From the NCBI GenBank assembly GCA_964007475.1, contig OZ023274.1:32622861-32686860 (forward strand): a stretch of DNA of 64,000 nt, written 5' to 3'. The DNA comes from Hybos culiciformis (taxonomy: Eukaryota > Arthropoda > Insecta > Diptera > Hybotidae). The notes under the pieces are model-generated. The model saw only the letters and a program-made list of their open reading frames with translations. It did no database searches and was not told the origin of the DNA. Below, one piece after another: positions 54,466 through 64,000 of the stretch; position 1 is the first letter of the stretch, and each line of letters starts with the position of its first letter. Made by a program: the position numbers and the translations under genes.

Positions 54466-55699
54466 GGGTAATTCTAACATACAGTTTGTGAAAAACTCTA
54501 ATGTTAATCGTGAAATTTTCGTTCGTTGCATAGTTTGCTTTTTGAGATTATAGGTTTGATATTATTGACATTATTTTTTTTTTAAATTTATATAATTTAG
54601 GCTCATATCTATCACTTAGTCAAATACAAATTATTTAGCAAGATTTTAGCTAGTTTCAATTTCAGACATTTTATGAAGCGATACACTCTAAAGTTTTTTT
54701 TTTTAACAAATTTTTCAATTATAAAATAATCAAATTCAATTAAATGAATAAAAAAAATTTACAACAAATTAATGTTGTAAATTACCAGAATATATGTACA
54801 TATGTATATTATTTTCGACGAATGGATAAATTAAAAAATAAATAAAAACAAAAAACAAAAAATTAAAAAATACAAAACAAAATATGTGCATATAATATAG
54901 TGAAGGGTGAGAACAAATTATTCAAAAATGTTTTATTAAAATTGGAAAAATTCCATTTACGCTTCAAGAATTTTCTCTGCTTAAAAATATGAAAAGTTTA
55001 ATGGAAAAAAATTGTATTTGCAAGCACATATATAAAAAAAAATAAATAAAAATAATGATGTGATCTATACTCTAGGTACACATAAAGTGAAATTTTTAAA
55101 TTGAAAGCTTTTAACATACTTCACACATTGATTCGAAAAAAATGTTTTTTAAATTATCAAATAAAATCGTAGAAAAACTAATATTTTCTTCAAAACATTT
55201 TTCAAATTTATATTTGAAGAATATCAGTCTGGAGTCAAATTTATCTTAAATTTGATAATCAATTTTTTTTTTTTGTAGACAAAATTATGCAGATTTAATT
55301 CATTTAATTTTACTAAATTTTCATCATTTCAGAATTCAAATTTGTTGTTTCTGTAAAAACATCTAAAACAAACATAGCGACGGTCATATTCTAAAAATAA
55401 GAGTTTCTATAAAGTAACCTTGCTTAAATAATATGCATATCTCCAAACATATAAATGTACAATGTACTTATTTTTTCCTGTCTGCTGAAATATATTATAG
55501 TCGCCATCATTGACTTCATTAATAAACAAAACTTTTATATATTTAGGCAAATTTATATATATATATATATATGTACATCATGTTTTATGTATATAAAATA
55601 ATGTACCTTATATATAACTTCTTAACCTTTCCACCAAATTTTACAATTACAAAATACAAGAAAAATTTTGTACACACAACGACGTTGAAAATTAAGAAT

Positions 55700-55722
55700 T
55701 AGAGGTGCGCTAATTGATTGCG
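55700..55722 (+). repeat. Candidate outer TIR, left copy
   Basis: TAGAGGTGCGCTAATTGATT here is mirrored at 56,783-56,810, where the reverse strand reads TGAAGGTGCGCAATTGCTTG. About 17 of 20 aligned positions agree with one gap. The pair brackets the inverted repeat-array element and could be its true ends (about 1.1 kb). No target duplication was seen. Confidence 0.4.
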
Positions 55723-55887
55723 AGTAAACTTTTAATTGAAATAAAAAGTTATCAGAACTTTTATTGGAAATGATGTGTTAACCCAGGTCTTTTTGTTTTC
55801 GTTGTGGTATACGATGTCATGTAAATGACGTAATCCATTGACATTCTTAATTAATAACATTATAGCCTTAGTCAAAAGTTCAAATCA

Positions 55888-56515
55888 TTAAGGGACTATG
55901 TTATTTGTATATAGACTTTTTGAACTTAAATTAAGGATTTACGAACTTTTTAACGTATACAGTTTATCGTGAGGAGTTTATCGTACGGATACTTTATCTT
56001 ATGGACATTTTATCGTACGCATATTTTACCCTATGGACTCTTTATGGTATGGAGATTTTATCCTCAGTAAATTATTTATCGAAAGATTTATTAGTTTGGA
56101 CCGTTCGGCTATGCGATAATTTGTTATACAAAACGTTCGTTAAGCATACAAAAAAAGTTGTTGTGGATGATTTGGATTGAATTATCTTACCACCATAATT
56201 TTAAAATATTGGTTATCTAATTACTTAAACAAAACCAGGGTACAAGTTGTCAAATGACACAGCTTTTCAAGCTATTTTAATAATAAAAAAAAAATATAAA
56301 AAAAAAAAAAAAATTAAAAGAAATAAAAATTAAAAAAAAAAAACACAAAAACAAAAACAGAGAGTTAACCAGCCTTTTCAAGCTATAATATATTCATACG
56401 ATTAAATGTCCATACGATGAAGAGTCCTTACGATACAGTGATCATAAGATAAACTGCTCACGATAAACTGGCTTAAGATAAACTGCCAACTATAAAATGT
56501 CCGGTTCCCTAATTA
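55888..56515. mobile_element. Fold-back-like element with inverted arrays of 15-18 bp units
   Basis: The left arm (about 55,940-56,090) is a run of units such as CAGTTTATCGTGAG, GAGTTTATCGTACGGATA and CTTTATCTTATGGAC. The right arm (about 56,395-56,505) is the same family in inverse orientation, with GATAAACTGCTCACGATAAACTG. The centre (about 56,280-56,360) is A-rich. CAGC(C)TTTTCAAGCTAT occurs twice in direct orientation either side of the A-rich core. No coding capacity. Long arms built of short degenerate repeats resemble fold-back transposons; the exact family is not assigned and the ends are approximate. Confidence 0.65.
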
Positions 56516-56782
56516 AGGCTGCCTATAATATTATTAATCTGAACATGTGTATACACAACATGTTAGACAATTTGTCTAACAAAAATTTAGGAATATTTTT
56601 TCCAATCTTAAAATAAATAAAAAACTCTATAGAAATAATCAACATCTTTTTTGTATCAAATAAAATATAAACATATAATTTTTTTTTTTTTTACGGAGAT
56701 GGGAGTCCTTTATTAACGATAGGTTTTTCGTCATAGTACACATAATAATATATACTATATATGTATATATATATGTTTTAAA

Positions 56783-56810
56783 ATCGCGCACAAGCAATTG
56801 CGCACCTTCA
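56783..56810 (-). repeat. Candidate outer TIR, right copy
   Basis: Inverse partner of 55,700-55,722. It also contains an internal 5-bp palindrome, GCGCA..TGCGC. Confidence 0.4.
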
Positions 56811-57649
56811 AGCTCTTCACAACATATATTCATTAGCATTTTTCCTTAAAATTTCTATATATAATTTATTTATATATGTACCATCGATGTACATGTACCC
56901 ATCATCTTTAAAAATATATTCATATGTGTACATCTATTTACATATATATACTATATATATTATATACCTAATGTACCTTTTTTTTTTCCTGTTGTCTTTT
57001 TTTTTTATTTTATTATTTTTACGAAAGATACAAGGAAAAAATTAAATAAAGCATAAACTTTGTGGAATGACAGAAAAATTAAAAAAAAAAACCCCTATTT
57101 TAAATTTTGAAATACCTGAGCAAAGGTGAGTTAAAATATACAGACAATTTTTCGAAGAAAATCCATTAATTTAATGCAATCAGCATTTTGATAAGGCCAA
57201 CTAATGTTTTTGGAAGCAAATTTCTTTTGGCGATAAACAAAATTTTAATTACTTTAAACACTACTAATTGAAACTCTCATCGCAGAAATCGTCCTTTATT
57301 CCAGATTTAAAAAAAGTTAAATTGTATTAAAAGTACTGAGCTTGTAACAAGTTAAACGTTATTTCTAATAAATCCGGAGTTTTTATTTCATAAAGGAGTG
57401 AACATCAATTACTTTTTATGCTTAAAATAACAAATTCTTTAATTTAATTTGACTTTGAAATCAATCACGGTTTGTTGAGTATTAAATTTCTTAAATCCTA
57501 ATTTATATTAGTCATTATAATTTTTGATTTCATGAAATTATTTATAATAATTCTATAAGATTCGCCTTACGACATTCAATCTAAAGTATTATTCTCCTTG
57601 CAATTTTTCGCGTACTCCATCTTCATTTATTTCTTTAAAAAAAAAATAA

Positions 57650-57673
57650 AAATAATAATAATAATAATAATAA
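57650..57673. repeat. (AAT)n microsatellite
   Basis: About eight AAT units. Confidence 0.8.
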
Positions 57674-58474
57674 ACTTTATACACACATAAGAAATTTATT
57701 TTTCCATTTTAATTTTCTAGTATGAAATCATGTACAGAATCTAAAATTGGTATTTTCATCAGCAACAAAAAAAAAATATATATATATATATAAATTGCAC
57801 CACATTTTGTACCCACTTTGGTCAGAGAGAAGAGCTTTTTAAAGAGTTTGGGTATCTAAAAAATTAGAGGGACTGTACATTAAAATCCATGTATATTTTT
57901 CTTTTTGGAGGGAAAAATTTTGTTTTTCATTATTATAAAGTGAATGAAGAGATATACGTATATTTTTGCTGATTTTGGCATTTTTACTAATAATAATGTT
58001 TTTTTTTAAAAGGAAGACTGATATTTTCATTTTAATATAATACGTTATGTGCATACATGTATGTATAATTACTTAGATATATTTATGCGTACGTAACATA
58101 TATAACATACGATATTATATGATATTATCGTACATACTGTATAAAATCTATATATATATGTTCAAAGTATTTTATAAATAATGTTCTGGAATTTGAATAA
58201 TATAAACTTAGAAATTAATTTTGGGGAAATTTTGACGAAAAATAATTATTTTTTATTTTTGATGCATGTACTGTACATTAATTCCTATTTTATATAAAAT
58301 GCATAAAAGTGCTTTCCATAACCAAAAAAAAAAAATTGTATAATATATATATATATGTATAAATATATATATGCACTCTGTTCTAGATTGCTTAATGGGA
58401 AAGTAGCATTAAATTAATTTCACAGTCATTTGAATTAATTGCGAAACTTTAATAAACTTTTAAAATTTTTACTT

Positions 58475-58648
58475 TTATGCTTTTAAATTATATATAGATG
58501 TATTTTTTTTTTTATATTTTCCTTTTGATTTACTTAGTTTTGTTATATTTTTAAAGAATTTACTTAAACTTTCAATTTCAAGTTTGTCAATCTTCAAGGG
58601 CTTAATTGGTTTATCTTGCCATTGCTTTATATAGTCCTTATCAGACAT
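58475..58648 (-). CDS. Weak candidate small ORF, 57 aa, unknown
   Basis: It starts at ATG (58,648) with MSDKDYIKQWQDKPIKPLKI, continues with a Lys/Asp/Glu-rich amphipathic-looking stretch and ends in a Lys run driven by poly-A. An in-frame TAA lies just upstream. The first 40 residues are not homopolymer-derived. There is no recognised domain and no promoter or splice context. In AT-rich DNA an ORF of this length can occur by chance, so it is probably not a gene. Confidence 0.12.
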   Translation of the reverse strand: MSDKDYIKQWQDKPIKPLKIDKLEIESLSKFFKNITKLSKSKGKYKKKNTSIYNLKA

Positions 58649-59226
58649 CCTGATTCTTTCTTATTTCAAGCCATCATTGAATTGTGAGATTATGAAAGCA
58701 AAATTAATAAAAGCTAGTATATCAAAATATAATTTTGTTATTCCAATTTTCAAGTTATTTCAGGAATTTCGGTGCATCTTACAAATTTAACAAAATAAAA
58801 ATATAATTATTATTTTATTTTTTTTAAGTTAAATGTATGATTATTTTTATTATAAATTGTCGTATATTTTGTCGTAAATCAAGTCATATCTCAAGTTAAA
58901 ATAAAAAAATAAAAATCATATATTAACTTGTTTTAACAATATTTTTAATTTTTACAATATTTATCTTTTTTTTTAGTTAATTTGTGCTTATATGAACCTC
59001 AAAGTTCAAGGATATTATTTTGAGTTATTGTGAGTTTTAATAATAGAATAAATCTATGTTTAGAATTGCATAGAAAAACGTAAAAGTAAAAGTCTTCAAA
59101 ATTACAAAAACACTTCTAACTAGTGTATATGAAAAAAAATTTGAAATCACAATTTCTCCGTCCCATTACTGTATAGAAAGAAATTTATGTATGTGGTTGA
59201 GTTCAAATTTTCTATTCTCTTTTCTG

Positions 59227-59936
59227 CAGGGCCGGCGCTAGAGTATTTGGCGCCCTAGGCAAACTGAAAACATGGCGCCTCTAGTTAAGAAACAAACCCA
59301 ACAATGCCTTAATAAATAAAACAAGTAAATGGAAATAAAATAACTATACTTCATTAATTTATTAAACAAAAATATATAAAAATAAAAACAATTTAAAATT
59401 CAATTTTTCGAGCTTTAATTTTAGCAAAAACTTCGTGTCTATATCACGCGCAATTTCGTGTTTAATTGACATTGCTAATCCCACAAGCCGTTCTTGTGAG
59501 TTTTAATCTTTTTAAGCTTCGAAAAGCTTCGTTCACCGTTTGCTACAGAAACTGGTAGAGTTAATAAAATTCGCAAAGCAACAAATATATTTGAAACGCT
59601 GTCCATTATATTATTTTTAGAAATATAATAAGTACATCTTCCGGTAATAAATTTTTCGGAATATGTCTAGCTATAAATATTAATTCGTTCAATCAATTTG
59701 TAACATCAATATCTTCAGAAACATCGTGCCGTAAAAAATTTTCTAGTTTAAGGCAATCTTCTAATATTTTATTTGACGAAATATATTGCAAATCTATATA
59801 TTTATATATATGATAGAAAGTTTGTAAATTCTTAAATTTAATCTAATTGACAAAAAAATTTAAGCTATTTGGCGCCCATATATAAATCGGCGCCCTAGGC
59901 AGCTGCCGACGTCGCATATGCCTAAAACCGGGCCTG
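59227..59936 (-). mobile_element. Decayed hAT transposon copy, 710 bp, exact 8-bp TSD
   Basis: The ends are CAGGGCCGGCGCTAG and, inverted, CAGGCCCGGTTTTAG. An exact 8-bp duplication CTTTTCTG flanks it (59,219-59,226 and 59,937-59,944). GGCGCCCTAGGCA recurs near both ends. The interior keeps the C-terminal part of a hAT transposase on the minus strand (next entry). Most of the transposase, including the BED finger and most of the catalytic domain, is missing, so this is an internally deleted, non-autonomous derivative whose mobilisation would have needed a helper. Confidence 0.95.
59362..59842 (-). pseudogene. hAT transposase C-terminal fragment, frameshifted
   Basis: The minus strand encodes the hAT C-terminal dimerisation region. 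The diagnostic LPVSVANGERSFSKLK is followed, after a frame change, by QERLVGLAMSIKHEIARDID, the usual order in this family. Upstream in a third segment are LENFLRHDVSEDIDVTN, one in-frame TGA, and ARHIPKNLLPEDVL. Frame breaks lie near 59,602-59,619 and 59,489-59,505; at the second, a few residues normally present between the two motifs are lost. The terminal stop is TAA near 59,362. The N-terminus and catalytic aspartates are absent. Clearly inactive. Confidence 0.92.
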
Positions 59937-59944
59937 CTTTTCTG

Positions 59945-62553
59945 CATGTTCATCTTAAAACTTTGTTCGCTGTAGCATAACTGGAGGCTCTTTTCGGTTT
60001 TTTCAAACTATACCTACTGCAGTCTTAATTTTTCACGAAAACATTTTAATTTTTTCCTTCTCATTCTTATTTATATAGTTTTAAATAAAAATCAATTTTA
60101 TTTTCACTTTATGGTATTTTTTTTTTTATAATACACAAATTTTTACAATTTGCAGAAAATTAAAAAAAAAAAAACTTTTTTAATTTTCCTCAATTTTTTT
60201 TTTCTCAAAATTTTTGATAAAATATGATAAATTTCGTTAAATTTTATTTTATTTTTTTTCAACATTCATGTTTCATATGAAAATTTTTATTTAATTTAAA
60301 TAATTTGTTGAAAACAAAGTTGTTTTTTTTTTTTTTCAAAGAAATGTAATTTTTTTTATGTTTTTCAGTTTTTTTTTTCTTCACAATAAAAAAAAAACAA
60401 ACTTTATATTAATTCAAAATTTTATAATTGGTTTATCAGTTATTTAAATAAGTTTTCCATTTTCATGTATGTTACTCAAAAAAAAATATAAAATATAAAA
60501 TAAACATATACAAAATATCCTTGAGGCAATTATTATATTTTTGTTTACCTGACTCGAAATAAAAAATATAAAATTTCATGCATGCACTAAAAAATAATGA
60601 AATAAAAAAATCTGATTAAACTTCATTACTATAAATAAAAGACAAAAATACACCCTTAGTTATCAAATATTTTTCAGTTCTGGAATTTTATGTGTACACA
60701 GAGAAGAAAAAAGAAAAACGTATTGTTTCTTTAGCCGTAGGAAATAGATTTCTAAATATAAAACTTTCCTGGGAATAAGTTAAAACATTTTATTTCTATT
60801 TTGAAGCTCATTTTTATTATTACACTGAAAAAATTTCCAGAACAGCCGTGTATGTTGCAGTTTTTATTTCCGAAAAATATATTTTTATGGGTGGATGCAA
60901 TTAGTTCGTAAAGTCTCGTGAAAAGCTAAATTTTTTAAAATAAATAATTTCGAATCACTTTAAATGATAATAAAATCCCACTCTCGAATAAGCTTCAAAC
61001 CAACATTTTTGAGCACAAAATTCTAATCTGATTTATGGAAATCAACTATTATTTTCATTTAGTTCACTTTAATGGACTTCGTGAACACACTGAGAACAAC
61101 TACACTGAACACTTTTATTATATTATGTCGACCGATAAGAATTCTTCCATAAGAAAAAAAAAAAGGATATAAAAAAAATAAAATATATAGTCATCACGTA
61201 ATTGGTATACAAAAAAAAAATTCTTTAAATTAATATTAATGGTTATATTTCTTTATAAAAATAAAAATTTATTTTTTTTTTCCTTCATTATCAATAAATC
61301 ATGTCATTTTTATTAAATTGTGTTTATCATGACAATTTATATAATTTTTCAACTTTATATAATATAACATACATATGAAAATTGCACACAAAAAGCATTG
61401 TACGAATATTGGGACATATACATTCAAAAAAAAAAAATCATTAAAGAAATTGATTGATTAAAAAATTCGCTAAAAATTTAAAATAAATTAACTTTTAAAA
61501 AAATGTATACTTATTGCTGAATTAAATATAATGTCAGCTTAATTTGAAGGACGCATTGGCTTACTAATGCTATAGATAACAATTTTAATTTTTAATTTAT
61601 TCACTGGAAGAAAATTTATCAAAGCCCAAATTCTATTTTATTTAGAATTTATCTACATTTTCATCAAAAAATACTTATAAACCTAATTTTAAACTTAAAA
61701 TTTAATTTCTCTAATTATTTAATTAAATATTTAATTTTATTATTTTCTTTTAATGAAAAACTTTTTTAATTTATGCATAAATGAATAAATTTGATTTTTC
61801 CCCGTCCCCTGTTTGTTTAATCATCCCTTATCAAAAAGATATGTATATTTTTTTGAAAATTATTTTTCTGGATTTGAATCGTTTTCAATAAATTTTAATG
61901 GGATTTTATTTTGAAACGACAACGGTTATCAAATTTCCTTTAAAATAAAAATTGTTTAAAATTATATTTCCGTTCAAAGTTTTTCCACAAAAATATAAAG
62001 AAATAATATAATATTGTATTAATGTATATTATAATATTATTTTTTTATTTTCCCAAATTTTCAACTATACAGAATTAACCCTTGAAGGGTTGGTTTTTCG
62101 CTCCATAAAAAGAAAATTATAAATAAAGGTCACAAATCTTTTTATTACCCAATAAATTTTCTTCATGCATAAACAACCCTTAAAATAAATATTTATGTTT
62201 GTTACTATATAAAAAAAAAAAAAAAAAATAGAAATTTCGTTAATTTTTATGCTAAGAAAATTTAAAAAGTAAATAATTCACAGAAAGAATAAATTTTTTA
62301 AACTTTTATATCTTTCCAATTCTATCCCTTCAAAACGTCAAGATGCTTTAAAAATTTTTAGTGTTAATTAAAGGTTTCATTTTAACGTAATTTATGAAAT
62401 GCATAGAAGTTCAAAAATATAAATTAACAATTTTTCTTTAATTTTTTATTTGGAAAAGTTTTTAACATTCTCACAAAAACTAAATTATTAAACCCTTCCA
62501 CTACTGTATAGATTTAATAAAAATAATAATTACGTATATTAATTTTATTATAG
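59945..62553. other. Probable intron, AT-rich
   Basis: Homopolymers and degenerate AT sequence. No exon, element end or RNA gene was recognised. Confidence 0.55.
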
Positions 62554-62601
62554 GCTAAAACTTTTGAAATACCACAAGAAAGTGAATCCACTTTAGTGTA
62601 G
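62554..62601 (+). CDS. Candidate short terminal exon
   Basis: An acceptor-like TTTTATTATAG ends at 62,553, and the next 15 codons read AKTFEIPQESESTLV before TAG (62,599-62,601). It is in phase 0, the same phase in which the 145-codon exon ends, so a direct join keeps frame. The peptide uses varied residues, unlike the Lys/Asn/Phe frames around it, and ends STLV, a form of class I PDZ-binding tail (S/T-x-V). AATAAA strings follow shortly after the stop. It is only 48 bases long, so chance is a real possibility; conservation or RNA evidence would be decisive. Confidence 0.3.
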   Translation, partial: AKTFEIPQESESTLV

Positions 62602-64000
62602 AACCGAAAAATAAAAAAAAAATTGTTAAGGAAAAGACATGAAGAAAAACCACCAATCTTTTTTTTTTTATTTGTGGTTAGACTTTTTGTTTTTTTTTAT
62701 GTCATCAAAATTATCATTTATTAGTGAATATGATTTTTATTATGATTATGATTATTATTATTTTTTTTTTTTATATCTTCAGGTGATTGAACTTTGAACT
62801 TTTCTTCTTTTTTTTTTAATAATTTTATAATATACTTATTAGAGTAGAACAATATTATATTTCAGAAAATTTATCGATAACGTCTCTTCTATGGACTAAA
62901 TAAAGAAGAGAAATGTATATGTTTGAATGACGTCGAAGAGAAAATTCTATTTTTAAATAAATAAATGAAGCATATCCTTTCCAGACAAATTTAATCACCA
63001 ATCCTTTTTTTTTTTTGTTTTGTGCTACAAAAAGCATATACATATACATACATAGTACAAGATTTCAATTTTTTTATTTAAATATTCTTGGCATATTGTT
63101 TTTTACCTTATCTGCCCTTTGGACGTTATGTCAAGGATATGAGAATATTTAAAATAAAAACATATTTTGCATAAACATATAATTAGATTATAATGACAAG
63201 AGTGATAAATTGTATCTGATATAATTATAAATTATTGGAAAATAGTTTTCATTTATATATGATCTTCATACTGCAACTGGTTCGTTCAATTTGAAGTTTG
63301 GTTCAGATGAGTTCGATATATATTATTAACATGTGTGAATATTTAATTGAACACTTTTTGGATTGAGTCGTATTATGACTAATTTAATTTAATTCTGATC
63401 TTCGTTACATTGTCTCTCAAATATGAGAAACCAAGGGAGCCTATACATGTTGGTAAAATATTCTAAAATTAAATTCAAATATAATTTTTAAAATTTTCTA
63501 GTAAAAAATCTTAATAGTCATACTTATTACAGCTGCAGCTTCTGTTCTTTACGACGATTATGCACAGTACATAATATTTGTATGTTCGGTGTAATGTAAT
63601 ATTTAGCTATTATTTTTCTTTTTATTTTTAATGATTCACAATATATATGTATGTTTTATCTTTTTCTTTTTTTTTTTTTCTATATTTTATGTATAAGGAT
63701 AAAAAAAAAATATTTACTCATGGTAGTAATTTCTCTAGAGATTTATTGCAAAAAAAAAATCATTGTAATAAAAAAAATTGTTTTTGTTGCTCTGCAACAT
63801 AAATTAAAAAGAAGTATTGGAATATAAAATTCATATATTAAAAAATTATTATTATATATGCTTTAAAAGTTGAGGAATAAATAAAATTTTTTGCCAATTG
63901 ACAAATCGTATTTCATACTGAAACAATAACTCAAGAATAGTTGGTAAAAGTCTAAATCAAGGTCTCGGAAATGTTTGAACTATACTTTTTCTATAATTTT
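62602..64000. other. AT-rich noncoding stretch (3' UTR or intergenic)
   Basis: Nothing gene-like is seen. If 62,554-62,601 is a terminal exon, the first part is its 3' UTR, but AATAAA is too common here to place a polyadenylation site. Confidence 0.5.

Larger units (their letters stand above)
52681..55699. other. Probable intron following the polyQ exon
   Basis: It begins with a consensus donor at 52,675. It contains homopolymers, a 20-bp duplication (53,479-53,513), a 15-bp duplication (54,436-54,465) and AT dinucleotide runs (55,555-55,572). No further exon was recognised. Confidence 0.55.
56811..59226. other. Probable intron, AT-rich
   Basis: No supported exon. It has an AAT array at 57,650-57,673 and AT dinucleotide runs near 57,777 and 58,340. 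A minus-strand 57-codon frame at 58,475-58,648 is listed separately as a weak candidate. Confidence 0.5.

Overview
This is a eukaryotic, very AT-rich, gene-poor stretch that looks like intron or intergenic DNA of an insect, quite possibly a fly. The reasons are long A/T homopolymers, many (AAT/ATT)n microsatellites, GT..AG-type splice signals, one polyalanine/polyglutamine exon of the kind common in insect nuclear regulators, and decayed hAT, Tc1/mariner-like and SINE-like elements. No bacterial-type genes, operons, CRISPR arrays or complete rRNA/tRNA genes were found.

Layout. 1-27,000 is noncoding sequence with microsatellites, a degenerate 15-bp tandem repeat (about 4,200), a hAT-like remnant (7,732-7,888) and short duplications. 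27,018-27,366 is a clean hAT-type MITE with an exact 8-bp target duplication. A tRNA-related SINE head lies on the minus strand near 28,530-28,599. An assembly gap of 200 Ns covers 31,210-31,409, followed by a Tc1/mariner-type MITE (31,796-32,169). 40,578-41,831 is a TIR element that holds a perfect 43-bp-arm hairpin, a 5S-rRNA-like internal-promoter module and an A-rich 12-bp-period array. The only convincing protein-coding segment is the exon 52,240-52,674 (+): 145 codons, phase 0 at both ends, with polyA and polyQ. A short in-phase candidate terminal exon lies about 10 kb downstream (62,554-62,601). Between them are a fold-back-like element with inverted arrays of short repeats (55,888-56,515, perhaps within outer TIRs at 55,700 and 56,810) and a 710-bp hAT copy with an exact 8-bp target duplication and a frameshifted transposase C-terminus (59,227-59,936).

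The simplest reading is that the right part is a long intron of one plus-strand gene whose protein has a low-complexity region. The left 52 kb is either more of its introns or intergenic DNA. The most unusual item is the nested TIR/hairpin/5S-like/A-rich structure at 40.6-41.8 kb, followed by the inverted repeat-array element at 55.9-56.5 kb. Nothing here was tested by database search.
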